Positions 51,354-64,000 of a stretch of DNA of 64,000 bases are shown piece by piece (position 1 is the stretch's first letter; every line of letters begins with the position of its first letter). This DNA comes from Acanthosepion lycidas (Eukaryota; Mollusca; Cephalopoda; Sepiida; Sepiidae). The position numbers and the translations under genes are program-made. The notes below the pieces were generated by a model, which was not told the DNA's origin, did not search any database, and worked only from the letters and a program-made list of their open reading frames with translations. Location of the stretch: the NCBI GenBank assembly GCA_963932145.1, contig CAWVQA010000057.1:62001-126000 (forward strand), written 5' to 3'.

Positions 51354-51450
51354 ATAAATCGCTATGTAATTAAAAAATAAAGTTTTCAAACAGTTATTGA
51401 TATTTACAAACTAGCGTTGAAAAAGTTGTGAAAAAAGCTAGATTTTGCAT
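51354..51450. repeat. Truncated satellite monomer (97 bp) with internal deletion
   Basis: The interval between the landmark starts 51354 and 51451 is only 97 bp. The unit runs normally through GCTATGTAATTAAAA, then carries about six extra bases (AATAAA), and resumes at GTTTTCAAACAG, so roughly 115 bp of the unit is missing. It is the only large deletion I noticed in about 60 kb of array. Confidence 0.88.
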
Positions 51451-53319
51451 GTAAATCGCTATGTAATTAAAAGTTGTGTAAAACATAAAATCTTAAATAT
51501 AACTTTGTCAAAACTTATGAAACTAGTTAAAATCAATAAGTTTTGATTGATTTCATATCGATTTTCAATAATTTCATTGTTTTTCTAATGTTTTGAAACA
51601 GTAATTGATGTTTACAAACTAGCGTTAAAAAGTAGTCAAAACAGCTCGATTTCGCATGTAAATCGCTATGTAATTAAAAGTTGTGTAAAACATAAAATCT
51701 TAAATATAACTTTGTCAAAACTTATGAAACTAGTTAAAATCAATAAGTTTTGATTGATTTCATATCGATTTTCAATAATTTCATTGTTTTTCTAATGTTT
51801 TCAAAGAGTTATTGATATTTACAAACTAGCGTTGAAAAAGTAGTGAAAAAAGCTAGATTTTGCATGTAAATCGCTATGTAATTAAAAGTTGTGTAAAACA
51901 TAAAATCTTAAATATAACTTTGTCAAAACTACTGAAACTAGTTAAAATCAATAAGTTTTGATTGATTTCATATCGATTTTCAATACTTTCATTGTTTTTC
52001 TAATGTTTTCAAAGAATTATTGATATTTACAAACTAGCGTTGAAAAAGTAGTCAAAACAGCAAGATTTTGCATGTAAATCGCTATGTAATTAAAAGTTGT
52101 GTAAACATAAAATCTTAAATATAACTTTGTCAAAACTTCTGAAACTAGTTAAAATCAATAAGTTTTGATTGATTTCATATCGATTTTCAATAATTTCATT
52201 GTTTTTATAATGTTTTCAAAGTGTTATTGATATTTACAAACTAGCGTTGAAAAAGTAGTGAAAAAAGCTAGATTTTGCATGTAAATCGCTATGTAATTAA
52301 AAGTTGTGTAAAACATAAAATCTTAAATATAACTTTGTCAAAACTACTGAAACTAGTTGAAATCAATAAGCTTTGATAGATTTCATATTGATTTTTAATA
52401 ATTTCATTGTTTTTCTAATGTTTTCAAAGAGTTATTGATATTTACAAACTAGCGTTGAAAAAGTAGTGAAAAAAGCTAGATTTTGCATGTAAATCGCTAT
52501 GTAATTAAAAGTTGTGTAAAACATAAAATCTTAAATAAAACTTTGTTAAAACTACTGAAATTAGTTAAAATCAATAAGCTTTGATAGATTTCATATTGAT
52601 TTTTAATAATTTCATTGTTTTTCTAATGTTTTCAAAGAGTTATTGATATTTACAAACTAGCGTTAAAAAGTAGTCAAAACAGCTAGATTTTGCATGTAAA
52701 TCGCTATGTAATTAAAAGTTGTGTAAAACATAAAATCTTAAATATAACTTTGTCAAAACTTCTGAAACTAGTTAAAATCAATAAGTTTTGATTGATTTCA
52801 TATCGATTTTCAATAATTTCATTGTTTTTCTAATGTTTTCAAAGAGTTATTGATATTTACAAACTAGCGTTGAAAAAGTAGTGAAAAAAGCTAGATTTTG
52901 CATGTAAATCGCTATGTAATTAAAAGTTGTGTAAAACATAAAATCTTAAATATAACTTTGTCAAAACTTCTGAAACTAGTTAAAATCAATAAGTTTTGAT
53001 TGATTTCATATCGATTTTCAATAATTTCATTGTTTTTCTAATGTTTTGAAACAGTTATTGATATTTACAATCTAGCGTTAAAAAGTAGTGAAAAAAGCTA
53101 GATTTAGCATGTAAATCGCTATGTAATTAAAAGTTGTGTAAAACATAAAATCTTAAATAAAACTTTGTCAAAACTACTGAAACTAGTTGAAATCTATAAG
53201 CCTTTGATAGATTTCATATTGATTTTTAATAATTTCATTGTTTTTCTAATGTTTTCAAAGAGTTATTGATATTTACAAACTAGCGTTAAAAAGTAGTCAA
53301 AACAGCTAGATTTTGCATG

Positions 53320-56300
53320 TAAATCGCTATGTAATTAAAAGTTGTGTAAAACATAAAATCTTAAATATAACTTTGTCAAAACTTCTGAAACTAGTTAAAA
53401 TCAATAAGTTTTGATTGATTTCATATGGATTTTCAATAATTTCATTGTTTTTCTAATGTTTTGAAACAGTTATTGATGTTTACAAACTAGCGTTAAAAAG
53501 TAGTCAAAACAGCTCGATTTCGCATGTAAATCGCTATGTAATTAAAAGTTGTGTAAAACATAAAATCTTAAATATAACTTTGTCAAAACTTCTGAAACTA
53601 GTTAAAATCAATAAGTTTTGATTGATTTCATATCGATTTTCAATAATTTCATTGTTTTTCTAATGTTTTCAAAGAGTTATTGATATTTACAAACTAGCGT
53701 TGAAAAAGTAGTGAAAAAAGCTAGATTTTGCATGTAAATCGCTATGTAATTAAAAGTTGTGTAAAACATAAAATCTTAAATAAAACTTTGTCAAAACTAT
53801 TGAAACTAGTTAAAATCAATAAGCTTTGATAGATTTCATATTGATTTTTAATAATTTCATTGTTTTTCTAATGTTTTCAAAGAGTTATTGATATTTACAA
53901 ACTAGCGTTAAAAAGTAGTCAAAACAGCTAGATTTTGCATGTAAATCGCTATGTAATTAAAAGTTGTGTAAAACATAAAATCTTAAATATAACTTTGTCA
54001 AAACTTCTGAAACTAGTTAAAATCAAGAAGTTTTGATTAATTTCATATCGATTTTCAATAATTTCATTGTTTTTCTAATGTTTTCAAAGAGTTATTGATA
54101 TTTACAAACTAGCGTTGAAAAAGTAGTGAAAAAAGCTAGATTTTGCATGTAAATCGCTATGTAATTAAAAGTTGTGTAAAACATATAATCTTAAATATAA
54201 CTTTGTCAAAACTACTGAAACTAGTTAAAATCAATAAGTTTTGATTGATTTCATATCGATTTTCAATAATTTCATTGTTTTTCTAATGTTTCAAACAGTT
54301 ATTGATATTTACAATCTAGCGTTAAAAAGTAGTGAAAAAAGCTAGATTTTGCATGTAAATCGCTATGTAATTAAAAGTTGTGTAAAACATAAAATCTTAA
54401 ATATAACTTTGTCAAAACTTCTGAAACTAGTTAAAATCAATAAGTTTTGATTGATTTCATATCGATTTTCAATATTTTCATTGTTTTTCTAATGTTTTGA
54501 AACAGTTATTGATGTTTACAAACTAGCGTTAAAAAGTAGTCAAAACAGTTCGATTTCGCATGTAAATTGCTATGTAATTAAAAGTTGTGTAAAACATAAA
54601 ATCTTAAATATAACTTTGTCAAAACTTCTGAAACTAGTTAAAATCAATAAGTTTTGATTGATTTCATATCGATTTTCAATAATTTCATTGTTTTTCTAAT
54701 GTTTTCAAACAGTTATTGTTATTTACAAACTAGCGTTGAAAAAGTAGTGAAAAAAGCTAGATTTTGCATGTAAATCGCTATGTAATTAAAAGTTGTGTAA
54801 AACATAAAATCTTAAATATAACTTTGTCAAAACTTCTGAAACTAGTTATAATCAATAAGTTTTGATTGATTTCATATCGATTTTCAATAATTTCATTGTT
54901 TTTCTAATGTTTTCAAACAGTTATTGATATTTATAAACTAGCGTTGAAAAAGTAGTGAAAAAAGCTAGATTTTTCATGTAAATCGCTATGTAATTAAAAG
55001 TTGTGTAAAACATAAAATCTTAAATATAACTTTGTCAAAACTTCTGAAACTAGTTAAAATCAATAAGTTTTGATTGATTTCATATGGATTTTCAATAATT
55101 TTATTGTTTTTCTAATGTTTTGAAACAGTTATTGATGTTTACAAACTAGCGTTAAAAAGTAGTCAAAACAGCTCGATTTCGCATGTAAATCGCTATGTAA
55201 TTAAAAGTTGTGTAAAACATAAAATCTTAAATATAACTTTGTCAAAACTTCTGAAACTAGTTAAAATCAATAAGTTTTGATTGATTTCATATCGATTTTC
55301 AATAATTTCATTGTTTTTCTAATGTTTTCAAAGAGTTATTGATATTTACAAACTAGCGTTGAAAAAGTAGTGAAAAAAGCTAGATTTTGCATGTAAATCG
55401 CTATGTAATTAAAAGTTGTGTAAAACATAAAATCTTAAATAAAACTTTGTCAAAACTACTGAAACTAGTTAAAATCAATAAGCTTTGATAGATTTCATAT
55501 TGATTTTTAATAATTTCATTGTTTTTCTAATGTTTTCAAAGAGTTATTGATATTTACAAACTAGCGTTAAAAAGTAGTCAAAACAGCTAGATTTTGCATG
55601 TAAATCGCTATGTAATTAAAAGTTGTGTAAAACATAAAATCTTAAATATAACTTTGTCAAAACTTCTGAAACTAGTTAAAATCAATAAGTTTTGATTGAT
55701 TTCATATCGATTTTCAATAATTTCATTGTTTTTCTAATGTTTTCAAAGAGTTATTGATATTTACAAACTAGCGTTGAAAAAGTAGTGAAAAAAGCTAGAT
55801 TTTGCATGTAAATCGCTATGTAATTAAAAGTTGTGTAAAACATATAATCTTAAATATAACTTTGTCAAAACTACTGAAACTAGTTAAAATCAATAAGTTT
55901 TGATTGATTTCATATCGATTTTCAATAATTTCATTGTTTTTCTAATGTTTCAAACAGTAATTGTTATTTACAATCTAGCGTTAAAAAGTAGTGAAAAAAG
56001 CTAGATTTTGCATGTAAATCGCTATGTAATTAAAAGTTGTGTAAAACATAAAATCTTAAATATAACTTTGTCAAAACTTCTGAAACTAGTTAAAATCAAT
56101 AAGTTTTGATTGATTTCATATCGATTTTCAATATTTTCATTGTTTTTCTAATGTTTTGAAACAGTTATTGATGTTTACAAACTAGCGTTAAAAAGTAGTC
56201 AAAACAGTTCGATTTCGCATGTAAATTGCTATGTAATTAAAAGTTGTGTAAAACATAAAATCTTAAATATAACTTTGTCAAAACTTCTGAAACTAGTTAA

Positions 56301-56640
56301 AATCAATAAGTTTTGATTGATTTCATATCGATTTTCAATAATTTCATTGTTTTTCTAATGTTTTCAAACAGTTATTGTTATTTACAAACTAGCGTTGAAA
56401 AAGTAGTGAAAAAAGCTAGATTTTGCATGTAAATCGCTATGTAATTAAAAGTTGTGTAAAACATAAAATCTTAAATATAACTTTGTCAAAACTTCTGAAA
56501 CTAGTTACAATCAATAAGTTTTGATTGATTTCATATCGATTTTCAATAATTTCATTGTTTTTCTAATGTTTTCAAACAGTTATTGATATTTACAAACTAG
56601 CGTTGAAAAAGTAGTGAAAAAAGCTAGATTTTTCATGTAA
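53320..56640. repeat. Tandem duplication of an 8-monomer block (period 1659 bp)
   Basis: Two adjacent copies, about 53320-54980 and 54980-56640, share CATATGGATTTTC (53421 and 55080), ACATATAATC (54181 and 55840) and GTAAATTGCTATG with CAGTTCGATTTCG (54562 and 56221), all 1659 bp apart. ACATATAATC reappears at 56877 and 58121, so parts of the block were copied further to the right. Confidence 0.85.
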
Positions 56641-59334
56641 ATCGCTATGTAATTAAAAGTTGTGTAAAACATAAAATCTTAAATATAACTTTGTCAATAC
56701 TTCTGAAACTAGTTAAAATCAATAAGTTTTGATTGATTTCATATCGATTTTCAATAATTTCATTGTTTTTCTAATGTTTTCAAAGAGTTATTGATATTTA
56801 CAAACTAGCGTTGAAAAAGTTGTGAAAAAAGCTAGATTTTGCATGTAAATCGCTATGTAATTAAAAGTTGTGTAAAACATATAATCTTAAATATAACTTT
56901 GTCAAAACTACTGAAACTAGTTAAAATCAATAAGTTTTGATTGATTTCATATCGATTTTCAATAATTTCATTGTTTTTCTAATGTTTCAAACAGTTATTG
57001 ATATTTACAAACTAGCGTTGAAAAAGTTGTGAAAATAGCTAGATTTTGCATGTAAATCGCTATGTAATTAAAAGTTGTGTAAAACATAAAATCTTAAATA
57101 TAACTTTGTCAAAACTTCTGAAACTAGTTAAAATCAATAAGATTTGATTGATTTCATATCGATTTTCAATAATTTCATTGTTTTTCTAATGTTTTGAAAC
57201 AGTTATTGATGTTTACAAACTAGCGTTAAAAATAGTCAAAACAGCTCGATTTCGCATGTAAATCGTTATGTAATTAAAAGTTGTGTAAAACATAAAATCT
57301 TAAATATAACTTTGTCAAAACTTCTGAAACTAGTTAAAATCAATAAGTTTTGATTGATTTCATATCGATTTTCAATAATTTCATTGTTTTTCTAATGTTT
57401 TCAAACAGTTATTGATATTTACAAACTAGCGTTGAAAAAGTAGTGAAAAAAGCTAGATTTTGCATGTAAATCGCTATGTAATTAAAAGTTGTGTAAAACA
57501 TAAAATCTTAAATATAACTTTGTCAAAACTTCTGAAACTAGTTATAATCAATAAGTTTTGATTGATTTCATATCGATTTTCAATAATTTCATTGTTTTTC
57601 TAATGTTTTCAAGCAGTTATTGATATTTACAAACTAGCGTTGAAAAAGTAGTGAAAAAAGCTAGATTTTTCATGTAAATCGCTATGTAATTAAAAGTTGT
57701 GTAAAACATAAAATCTTAAATATAACTTTGTCAAAACTTCTGAAACTAGTTAAAATCAATAAGTTTTGATTGATTTCATATGGATTTTCAATAATTTCAT
57801 TGTTTTTCTAATGTTTTGAAACAGTTATTGATGTTTACAAACTAGCGTTAAAAAGTAGTCAAAACAGCTCGATTTCGCATGTAAATCGCTATGTAATTCA
57901 AAGTTGTGTAAAACATAAAATCTTAAATATAACTTTGTCAAAACTTCTGAAACTAGTTAAAATCAATAAGTTTTGATTGATTTCATATCGATTTTCAATA
58001 ATTTCATTGTTTTTCTAATGTTTTCAAAGAGTTATTGATATTTACAAACTAGCGTTGAAAAAGTAGTGAAAAAAGCTAGATTTTGCATGTAAATCGCTAT
58101 GTAATTAAAAGTTGTGTAAAACATATAATCTTAAATATAACTTTGTCAAAACTACTGAAACTAGTTAAAATCAATAAGTTTTGATTGATTTCATATCGAT
58201 TTTCAATAATTTCATTGTTTTTCTAATGTTTCAAACAGTTATTGATATTTACAAACTAGCATTGAAAAAGTTGTGAAAATAGCTAGATTTTGCATGTAAA
58301 TCGCTATGTAATTAAAAGTTGTGTAAAACATAAAATCTTAAATATAACTTTGTCAAAACTTCTGAAACTAGTTAAAATCAATAAGTTTTGATTGATTTCA
58401 TATCGATTTTCAATAATTTCATTGTTTTTCTAATGTTTTCAAACAGTTATTGATATTTACAAACTAGCGTTGAAAAAGTAGTGAAAAAAGCTAGATTTTT
58501 CATGTAAATCGCTATGTAATTAAAAGTTGTGTAAAACATAAAATCTTAAATATAACTTTGTCAAAACTTCTGAAACTAGTTAAAATCAATAAGTTTTGAT
58601 TGATTTCATATGGATTTTCAATAATTTCATTGTTTTTCTAATGTTTTGAAACAGTTATTGATGTTTACAAACTAGCGTTAAAAAGTAGTCAAAACAGCTC
58701 GATTTCGCATGTAAATCGCTATGTAATTAAAAGTTGTGTAAAACATAAAATCTTAAATATAACTTTGTCAAAACTTCTGAAACTAGTTAAAATCAATAAG
58801 TTTTGATTGATTTCATATCGATTTTCAATAATTTCATTGTTTTTCTAATGTTTTCAAACAGTTATTGATATTTACAAACTAGGGTTGAAAAAGTAGTGAA
58901 AAAAGCTAGATTTTGCATGTAAATCGCTATGTAATTAAAAGTTGTGTAAAACATAAAATCTTAAAATAAAACTTTGTCAAAACTACTGAAACTAGTTGAA
59001 ATCAATAAGCTTTGATAGATTTCATATTGATTTTTAATAATTTCATTGTTTTTCTAATGTTTTCAAAGAGTTATTGATATTTACAAACTAGCGTTAAAAA
59101 GTAGTCAAAACAGCTAGATTTTGCATGTAAATCGCTATGTAATTAAAAGTTGTGTAAAACATAAAATCTTAAATAAAACTTTGTCAAAACTACTGAAACT
59201 AGTTGAAATCAATAAGCTTTGATAGATTTCATATTGATTGTTAATAATTTCATTGTTTTTCTAATGTTTTCAAAGAGTTATTGATATTTACACACTAGCG
59301 TTGAAAAAGTAGTGAAAAAAGCTAGATTTTGCAT

Positions 59335-60576
59335 GTAAATCGCTATGTAATTAAAAGTTGTGTAAAACATAAAATCTTAAATATAACTTTGTCAAAACTA
59401 CTGAAACTAGTTAAATCAATAAGTTTTGATTGATTTCATATCGATTTTCAATAATTTCATTGTTTTTCTAATGTTTTCAAACAGTTATTGATATTTACAA
59501 TCTAGCGTTAAAAAGTAGTGAAAAAAGCTAGATTTTGCATGTAAATCGCTATGTAATTAAAAGTTGTGTAAAACATAAAATCTTAAATATAACTTTGTCA
59601 AAACTACTGAAACTAGTTAAAATCAATAAGTTTTGATTGATTTCATATCGATTTTCAATAATTTCATTGTTTTTCTAATGTTTTCAAACAGTTATTGATA
59701 TTTACAAACTAGCGTTGAAAAAGTAGTGAAAAAAGCTAGATTTTGCATGTAAATCGCTATGTAATTAAAAGTTGCGTAAAACATAAAATCTTAAATATAA
59801 CTTTGTCAAAACTTCTGAAACTAGTTAAAATCAATAAGTTTTGATTGATTTCATATCGATTTTCAATAATTTCATTGTTTTTCTAATGTTTTGAAAGAGT
59901 TATTGATATTTACAATCTAGCGTTAAAAAGTAGTGAAAAAAGCTAGATTTTGCATGTAAATCGCTATGTAATTAAAAGTTGTGTAAAACATAAAATCTTA
60001 AATATAACTTTGTCAAAACTACTGAAACTAGTTAAATCAATAAGTTTTGATTGATTTCATATCGATTTTCAATAATTTCATTGTTTTTCTAATGTTTTCA
60101 AACAGTTATTGATATTTACAATCTAGCGTTAAAAAGTAGTGAAAAAAGCTAGATTTTGCATGTAAATCGCTATGTAATTAAAAGTTGTGTAAAACATAAA
60201 ATCTTAAATATAACTTTGTCAAAACTACTGAAACTAGTTAAAATCAATAAGTTTTGATTGATTTCATATCGATTTTCAATAATTTCATTGTTTTTCTAAT
60301 GTTTTCAAACAGTTATTGATATTTACAAACTAGCGTTGAAAAAGTAGTGAAAAAAGCTAGATTTTGCATGTAAATCGCTATGTAATTAAAAGTTGCGTAA
60401 AACATAAAATCTTAAATATAACTTTGTCAAAACTTCTGAAACTAGTTAAAATCAATAAGTTTTGATTGATTTCATATCGATTTTCAATAATTTCATTGTT
60501 TTTCTAATGTTTTGAAAGAGTTATTGATATTTACAATCTAGCGTTAAAAAGTAGTGAAAAAAGCTAGATTTTGCAT
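59335..60576. repeat. Tandem duplication of a 3-monomer block (period 621 bp)
   Basis: Copies 59335-59955 and 59956-60576 are adjacent. They share CTAGTTAAATCAATAAG (one A deleted) in their first unit and GTTGCGTAAAACAT in their third (59771 and 60392). By eye they are nearly identical, so this is probably one of the youngest events in the window. Confidence 0.87.
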
Positions 60577-61613
60577 GTAAATCGCTATGTAATTAAAAGT
60601 TGTGTAAAACATAAAATCTTAAATATAACTTTGTCAAAACTTCTGAAACTAGTTAAAATCAATAAGTTTTGATTGATTTCATATCGATTTTCAATAATTT
60701 CATTGTTTTTCTAATGTTTTCAAAGAGTTATTGATATTTACAAACTAGCGTTGAAAAAGTAGTGAAAAAAGCTAGATTTTGCATGTAAATCGCTATGTAA
60801 TTAAAAGTTGTGTAAAACATAAAATCTTAAATATAACTTTGTCAAAACTTCTGAAACTAGTTAAAATCAATAAGTTTTGATTGATTTCATATCGATTTTC
60901 AATAATTTCATTGTTTTTCTAATGTTTTGAAACAGTTATTGATGTTTACAAACTAGCGTTAAAAAGTAGTCAAAACAGCTCGATTTCGCATGTAAATTGC
61001 TATGTAATTAAAAGTTGTGTAAAACATAAAATCTTAAATATAACTTTGTCAAAACTTCTGAAACTAGTTAAAATCAATAAGATTTGATTGATTTCATATC
61101 GATTTTCAATAATTTCATTGTTTTTCTAATGTTTTCAAAGAGTTATTGATATTTACAAACTAGCGTTGAAAAAGTAGTGAAAAAAGCTAGATTTAGCATG
61201 TAAATCGCTATGTAATTAAAAGTTGTGTAAAACATAAAATCTTAAATATAACTTTGTCAAAACTTCTGAAACTAGTTAAAATCAATAAGTTTTGATTGAT
61301 TTCATATCGATTTTCAATAATTTCATTGTTTTTCTAATGTTTTGAAACAGTTATTGATATTTACAATCTAGCGTTAAAAAGTAGTGAAAAAAGCTAGATT
61401 TTGCATGTAAATCGCTATGTAATTAAAAGTTGTGTAAAACATAAAATCTTAAATATAACTTTGTCAAAACTTCTGAAACTAGTTAAAATCAATAAGTTTT
61501 GATTGATTTCATATCGATTTTCAATAATTTCATTGTTTTTCTAATGTTTTCAAAGAGTTATTGATGTTTACAAACTAGCGTTAAAAAGTAGTCAAAACAG
61601 CTCGATTTCGCAT
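60577..61613. repeat. Five-monomer segment recurring 11 monomers (2281 bp) downstream at 62858-63894
   Basis: The unit starting at 60992 has GTAAATTGC, AAGATTTGATTG and GATTTAGCATG. The same triple of rare variants occurs in the unit starting at 63273, 2281 bp on. The flanking units match in type order on both sides, and the match continues toward the right edge of the window. Confidence 0.82.
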
Positions 61614-64000
61614 GTAAATCGCTATGTAATTAAAAGTTGTGTAAAACATAAAATCTTAAATATAACTTTGTCAAAACTTCTGAAACTAGTTAAAATCAAT
61701 AAGTTTTGATTGATTTCATATCGATTTTCAATAATTTCATTGTTTTTCTAATGTTTTCAAAGTGTTATTGATATTTACAAACTATCGTTGAAAAAGTAGT
61801 GAAAAAAGCTAGATATTGCATGTAAATCGCTATGTAATTAAAAGTTGTGTAAAACATAAAATCTTAAATATAACTTTGTCACAACTACTGAAACTAGTTA
61901 AAATCAATAAGTTTTGATTGATTTCATATCGATTTTCAATAATTTCATTGTTTTTCTAATGTTTTCAAAGAGTTATTGATATTTACAAACTAGAGTTGAA
62001 AAAGTAGTGAAAAAAGCTAGATTTTGCATGTAAATCGCTATGTAATTAAAAGTTGTGTAAAACATAAAATCTTAAATATAACTTTGTCAAAACTTCTGAA
62101 ACTAGTTAAAATCAATAAGTTTTGATTGATTTCATATCGATTTTCAATAATTTCATTGTTTTTCTAATGTTTTGAAACAGTTATTGATGTTTACAAACTA
62201 GCGTTAAAAAGTAGTCAAAACAGCTCGATTTCGCATGTAAATCGCTATGTAATTAAAAGTTGTGTAAAACATAAAATCTTAAATATAACTTTGTCAAAAC
62301 TTCTGAAACTAGTTAAAATCAATAAGTTTTGATTGATTTCATATCGATTTTCAATAATTTCATTGTTTTTATAATGTTTTCAAAGAGTTATTGATATTTA
62401 CAAACTAGCGTTGAAAAAGTAGTGAAAAAAGCTAGATTTTGCATGTAAATCGCTATGTAATTAAAAGTTGTGTAAAACATAAAATCTTAAATAAAACTTT
62501 GTCAAAACTACTGAAACTAGTTGAAATCAATAAGCTTTGATAGATTTCATATTGATTTTTAATAATTTCATTGTTTTTCTAATGTTTTCAAAGAGTTATT
62601 GATATTTACAAACTAGCGTTAAATGTAGTTAAAACAGCTAGATTTTGCATGTAAATCGCTATGTAATTAAAAGTTGTGTAAAACATAAAATCTTAAATAT
62701 AACTTTGTCAAAACTTCTGAAACTAGTTAAAATCAATAAGTTTTGATTGATTTCATATCGATTTTCAATAATTTCATTGTTTTTCTAATGTTTTCAAAGA
62801 GTTATTGATATTTACAAACTAGCGTTAAAAAGTAGTCAAAACAGCTCGATTTCGCATGTAAATCGCTATGTAATTAAAAGTTGTGTAAAACATAAAATCT
62901 TAAATATAACTTTGTCAAAACTTCTGAAACTAGTTAAAATCAATAAGTTTTGATTGATTTCATATCGATTTTCAATAATTTCATTGTTTTTCTAATGTTT
63001 TCAAAGAGTTATTGATATTTACAAACTAGCGTTGAAAAAGTAGTGAAAAAAGCTAGATTTTGCATGTAAATCGCTATGTAATTAAAAGTTGTGTAAAACA
63101 TAAAATCTTAAATATAACTTTGTCAAAACTTCTGAAACTAGTTAAAATCAATAAGTTTTGATTGATTTCATATCGATTTTCAATAATTTCATTGTTTTTC
63201 TAATGTTTTGAAACAGTTATTGATGTTTACAAACTAGCGTTAAAAAGTAGTCAAAACAGCTCGATTTCGCATGTAAATTGCTATGTAATTAAAAGTTGTG
63301 TAAAACATAAAATCTTAAATATAACTTTGTCAAAACTTCTGAAACTAGTTAAAATCAATAAGATTTGATTGATTTCATATCGATTTTCAATAATTTCATT
63401 GTTTTTCTAATGTTTTCAAAGAGTTATTGATATTTACAAACTAGCGTTGAAAAAGTAGTGAAAAAAGCTAGATTTAGCATGTAAATCGCTATGTAATTAA
63501 AAGTTGTGTAAAACATAAAATCTTAAATATAACTTTGTCAAAACTTCTGAAACTAGTTAAAATCAATAAGTTTTGATTGATTTCATATCGATTTTCAATA
63601 ATTTCATTGTTTTTCTAATGTTTTGAAACAGTTATTGATATTTACAATCTAGCGTTAAAAAGTAGTGAAAAAAGCTAGATTTTGCATGTAAATCGCTATG
63701 TAATTAAAAGTTGTGTAAAACATAAAATCTTAAATATAACTTTGTCAAAACTTCTGAAACTAGTTAAAATCAATAAGTTTTGATTGATTTCATATCGATT
63801 TTCAATAATTTCATTGTTTTTCTAATGTTTTCAAAGAGTTATTGATGTTTACAAACTAGCGTTAAAAAGTAGTCAAAACAGCTCGATTTCGCATGTAAAT
63901 CGCTATGTAATTAAAAGTTGTGTAAAACATAAAATCTTAAATATAACTTTGTCAAAACTTCTGAAACTAGTTAAAATCAATAAGTTTTGATTGATTTCAT

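Larger units (their letters stand above)
4270..64000. repeat. Tandem satellite array, 207-208 bp unit, ~287 copies, AT-rich
   Basis: Measured from the landmark GTAAATCGCTATG, successive units start at 4270, 4478, 4685, 4892, 5100 and 5308, a spacing of 207 or 208 bp. The pattern continues in one orientation to the right edge, where the last complete start is at 63895. Subtracting one truncated unit, the length fits about 287 full copies. I counted 48 G+C in a 208 bp consensus, so about 77% A+T. The one-base length difference comes from the 3' third: GTTGAAAAAGTAGTG units are 208 bp, while GTTAAAAAGTAGTC units are 207 bp. There is no ORF of note, no other transposon and no unrelated spacer. 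The array continues beyond the window. A centromeric or pericentromeric location is plausible but unproven. I do not recognise the family. Confidence 0.98.

Noticed and set aside
4270-64000. CRISPR array
   Set aside because: The whole 207-208 bp unit repeats with no unique spacers. This is a eukaryotic satellite.
4270-64000. CENP-B box in the satellite
   Set aside because: No TTCG....A..CGGG-like motif was found in the consensus or its complement; the unit is too A/T-rich.
5100-64000. Polyadenylation signals (AATAAA) in type B units
   Set aside because: The hexamer arises from the AAATAAAAC variant and has no gene upstream.
4270-64000. tRNA, rRNA or other RNA genes inside the array
   Set aside because: No tRNA-like boxes or G+C-rich structured segments were seen; every stretch examined is satellite monomer.

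Overview
The window is eukaryotic, almost certainly animal, repetitive DNA. It has two parts. Positions 1-4269 hold the 5' part of a non-LTR (LINE) retrotransposon lying on the minus strand. Positions 4270-64000 are an uninterrupted tandem satellite with a 207-208 bp unit, about 287 full copies and roughly 77% A+T. There are no host genes, no RNA genes and no prokaryotic features. The species cannot be named from the sequence. The LINE architecture (CCHC zinc-knuckle ORF1, then an apurinic-type endonuclease ORF2) resembles the Tx1/L1 branch seen in many metazoans.

Retrotransposon, read right to left: a 5' UTR (4269 to about 3381) with two tandem copies of a ~186 bp unit; a short ORF (3380-3075); the ORF1 body (3162-1741) with an acidic repeated N-terminus and a CCHC knuckle; a second ORF1 segment (1744-1094); then ORF2 (1081 to the left edge, still open), whose ~360 visible residues form a complete endonuclease domain. 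The reverse transcriptase and 3' end lie outside the window. The two ORF1 segments are joined by a -1 shift at a run of seven A (heptamer A-AAA-AAT, 1840-1834). The second segment is in the same frame as ORF2, separated from it by a single TAA and four codons. One homopolymer indel plus one stop therefore separate the observed arrangement from a continuous frame spanning 3162 to 1.

Satellite: the monomers are highly similar and all in the same orientation. They fall into at least two diagnostic types. Type A has GTTTTGATTG and ATCGATTTTCAAT. Type B has GCTTTGATAG, ATTGATTTTTAAT and AAATAAAAC. The 3' third comes in further sub-variants that decide whether the unit is 207 or 208 bp. Shared private mutations show segmental duplications at offsets of 3, 7, 8, 11, 14, 16, 22, 28 and 30 monomers, with no single fixed higher-order period. 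Only one grossly damaged monomer (51354-51450) was found. The unit carries an 8-bp-arm inverted repeat and a run of helically phased T-tracts, features often seen in centromeric or heterochromatic satellites. No CENP-B box was seen.

The sharp switch from a full-fidelity monomer to the LINE 5' end at 4269/4270 suggests that the LINE inserted into the array, rather than the array decaying at an edge.
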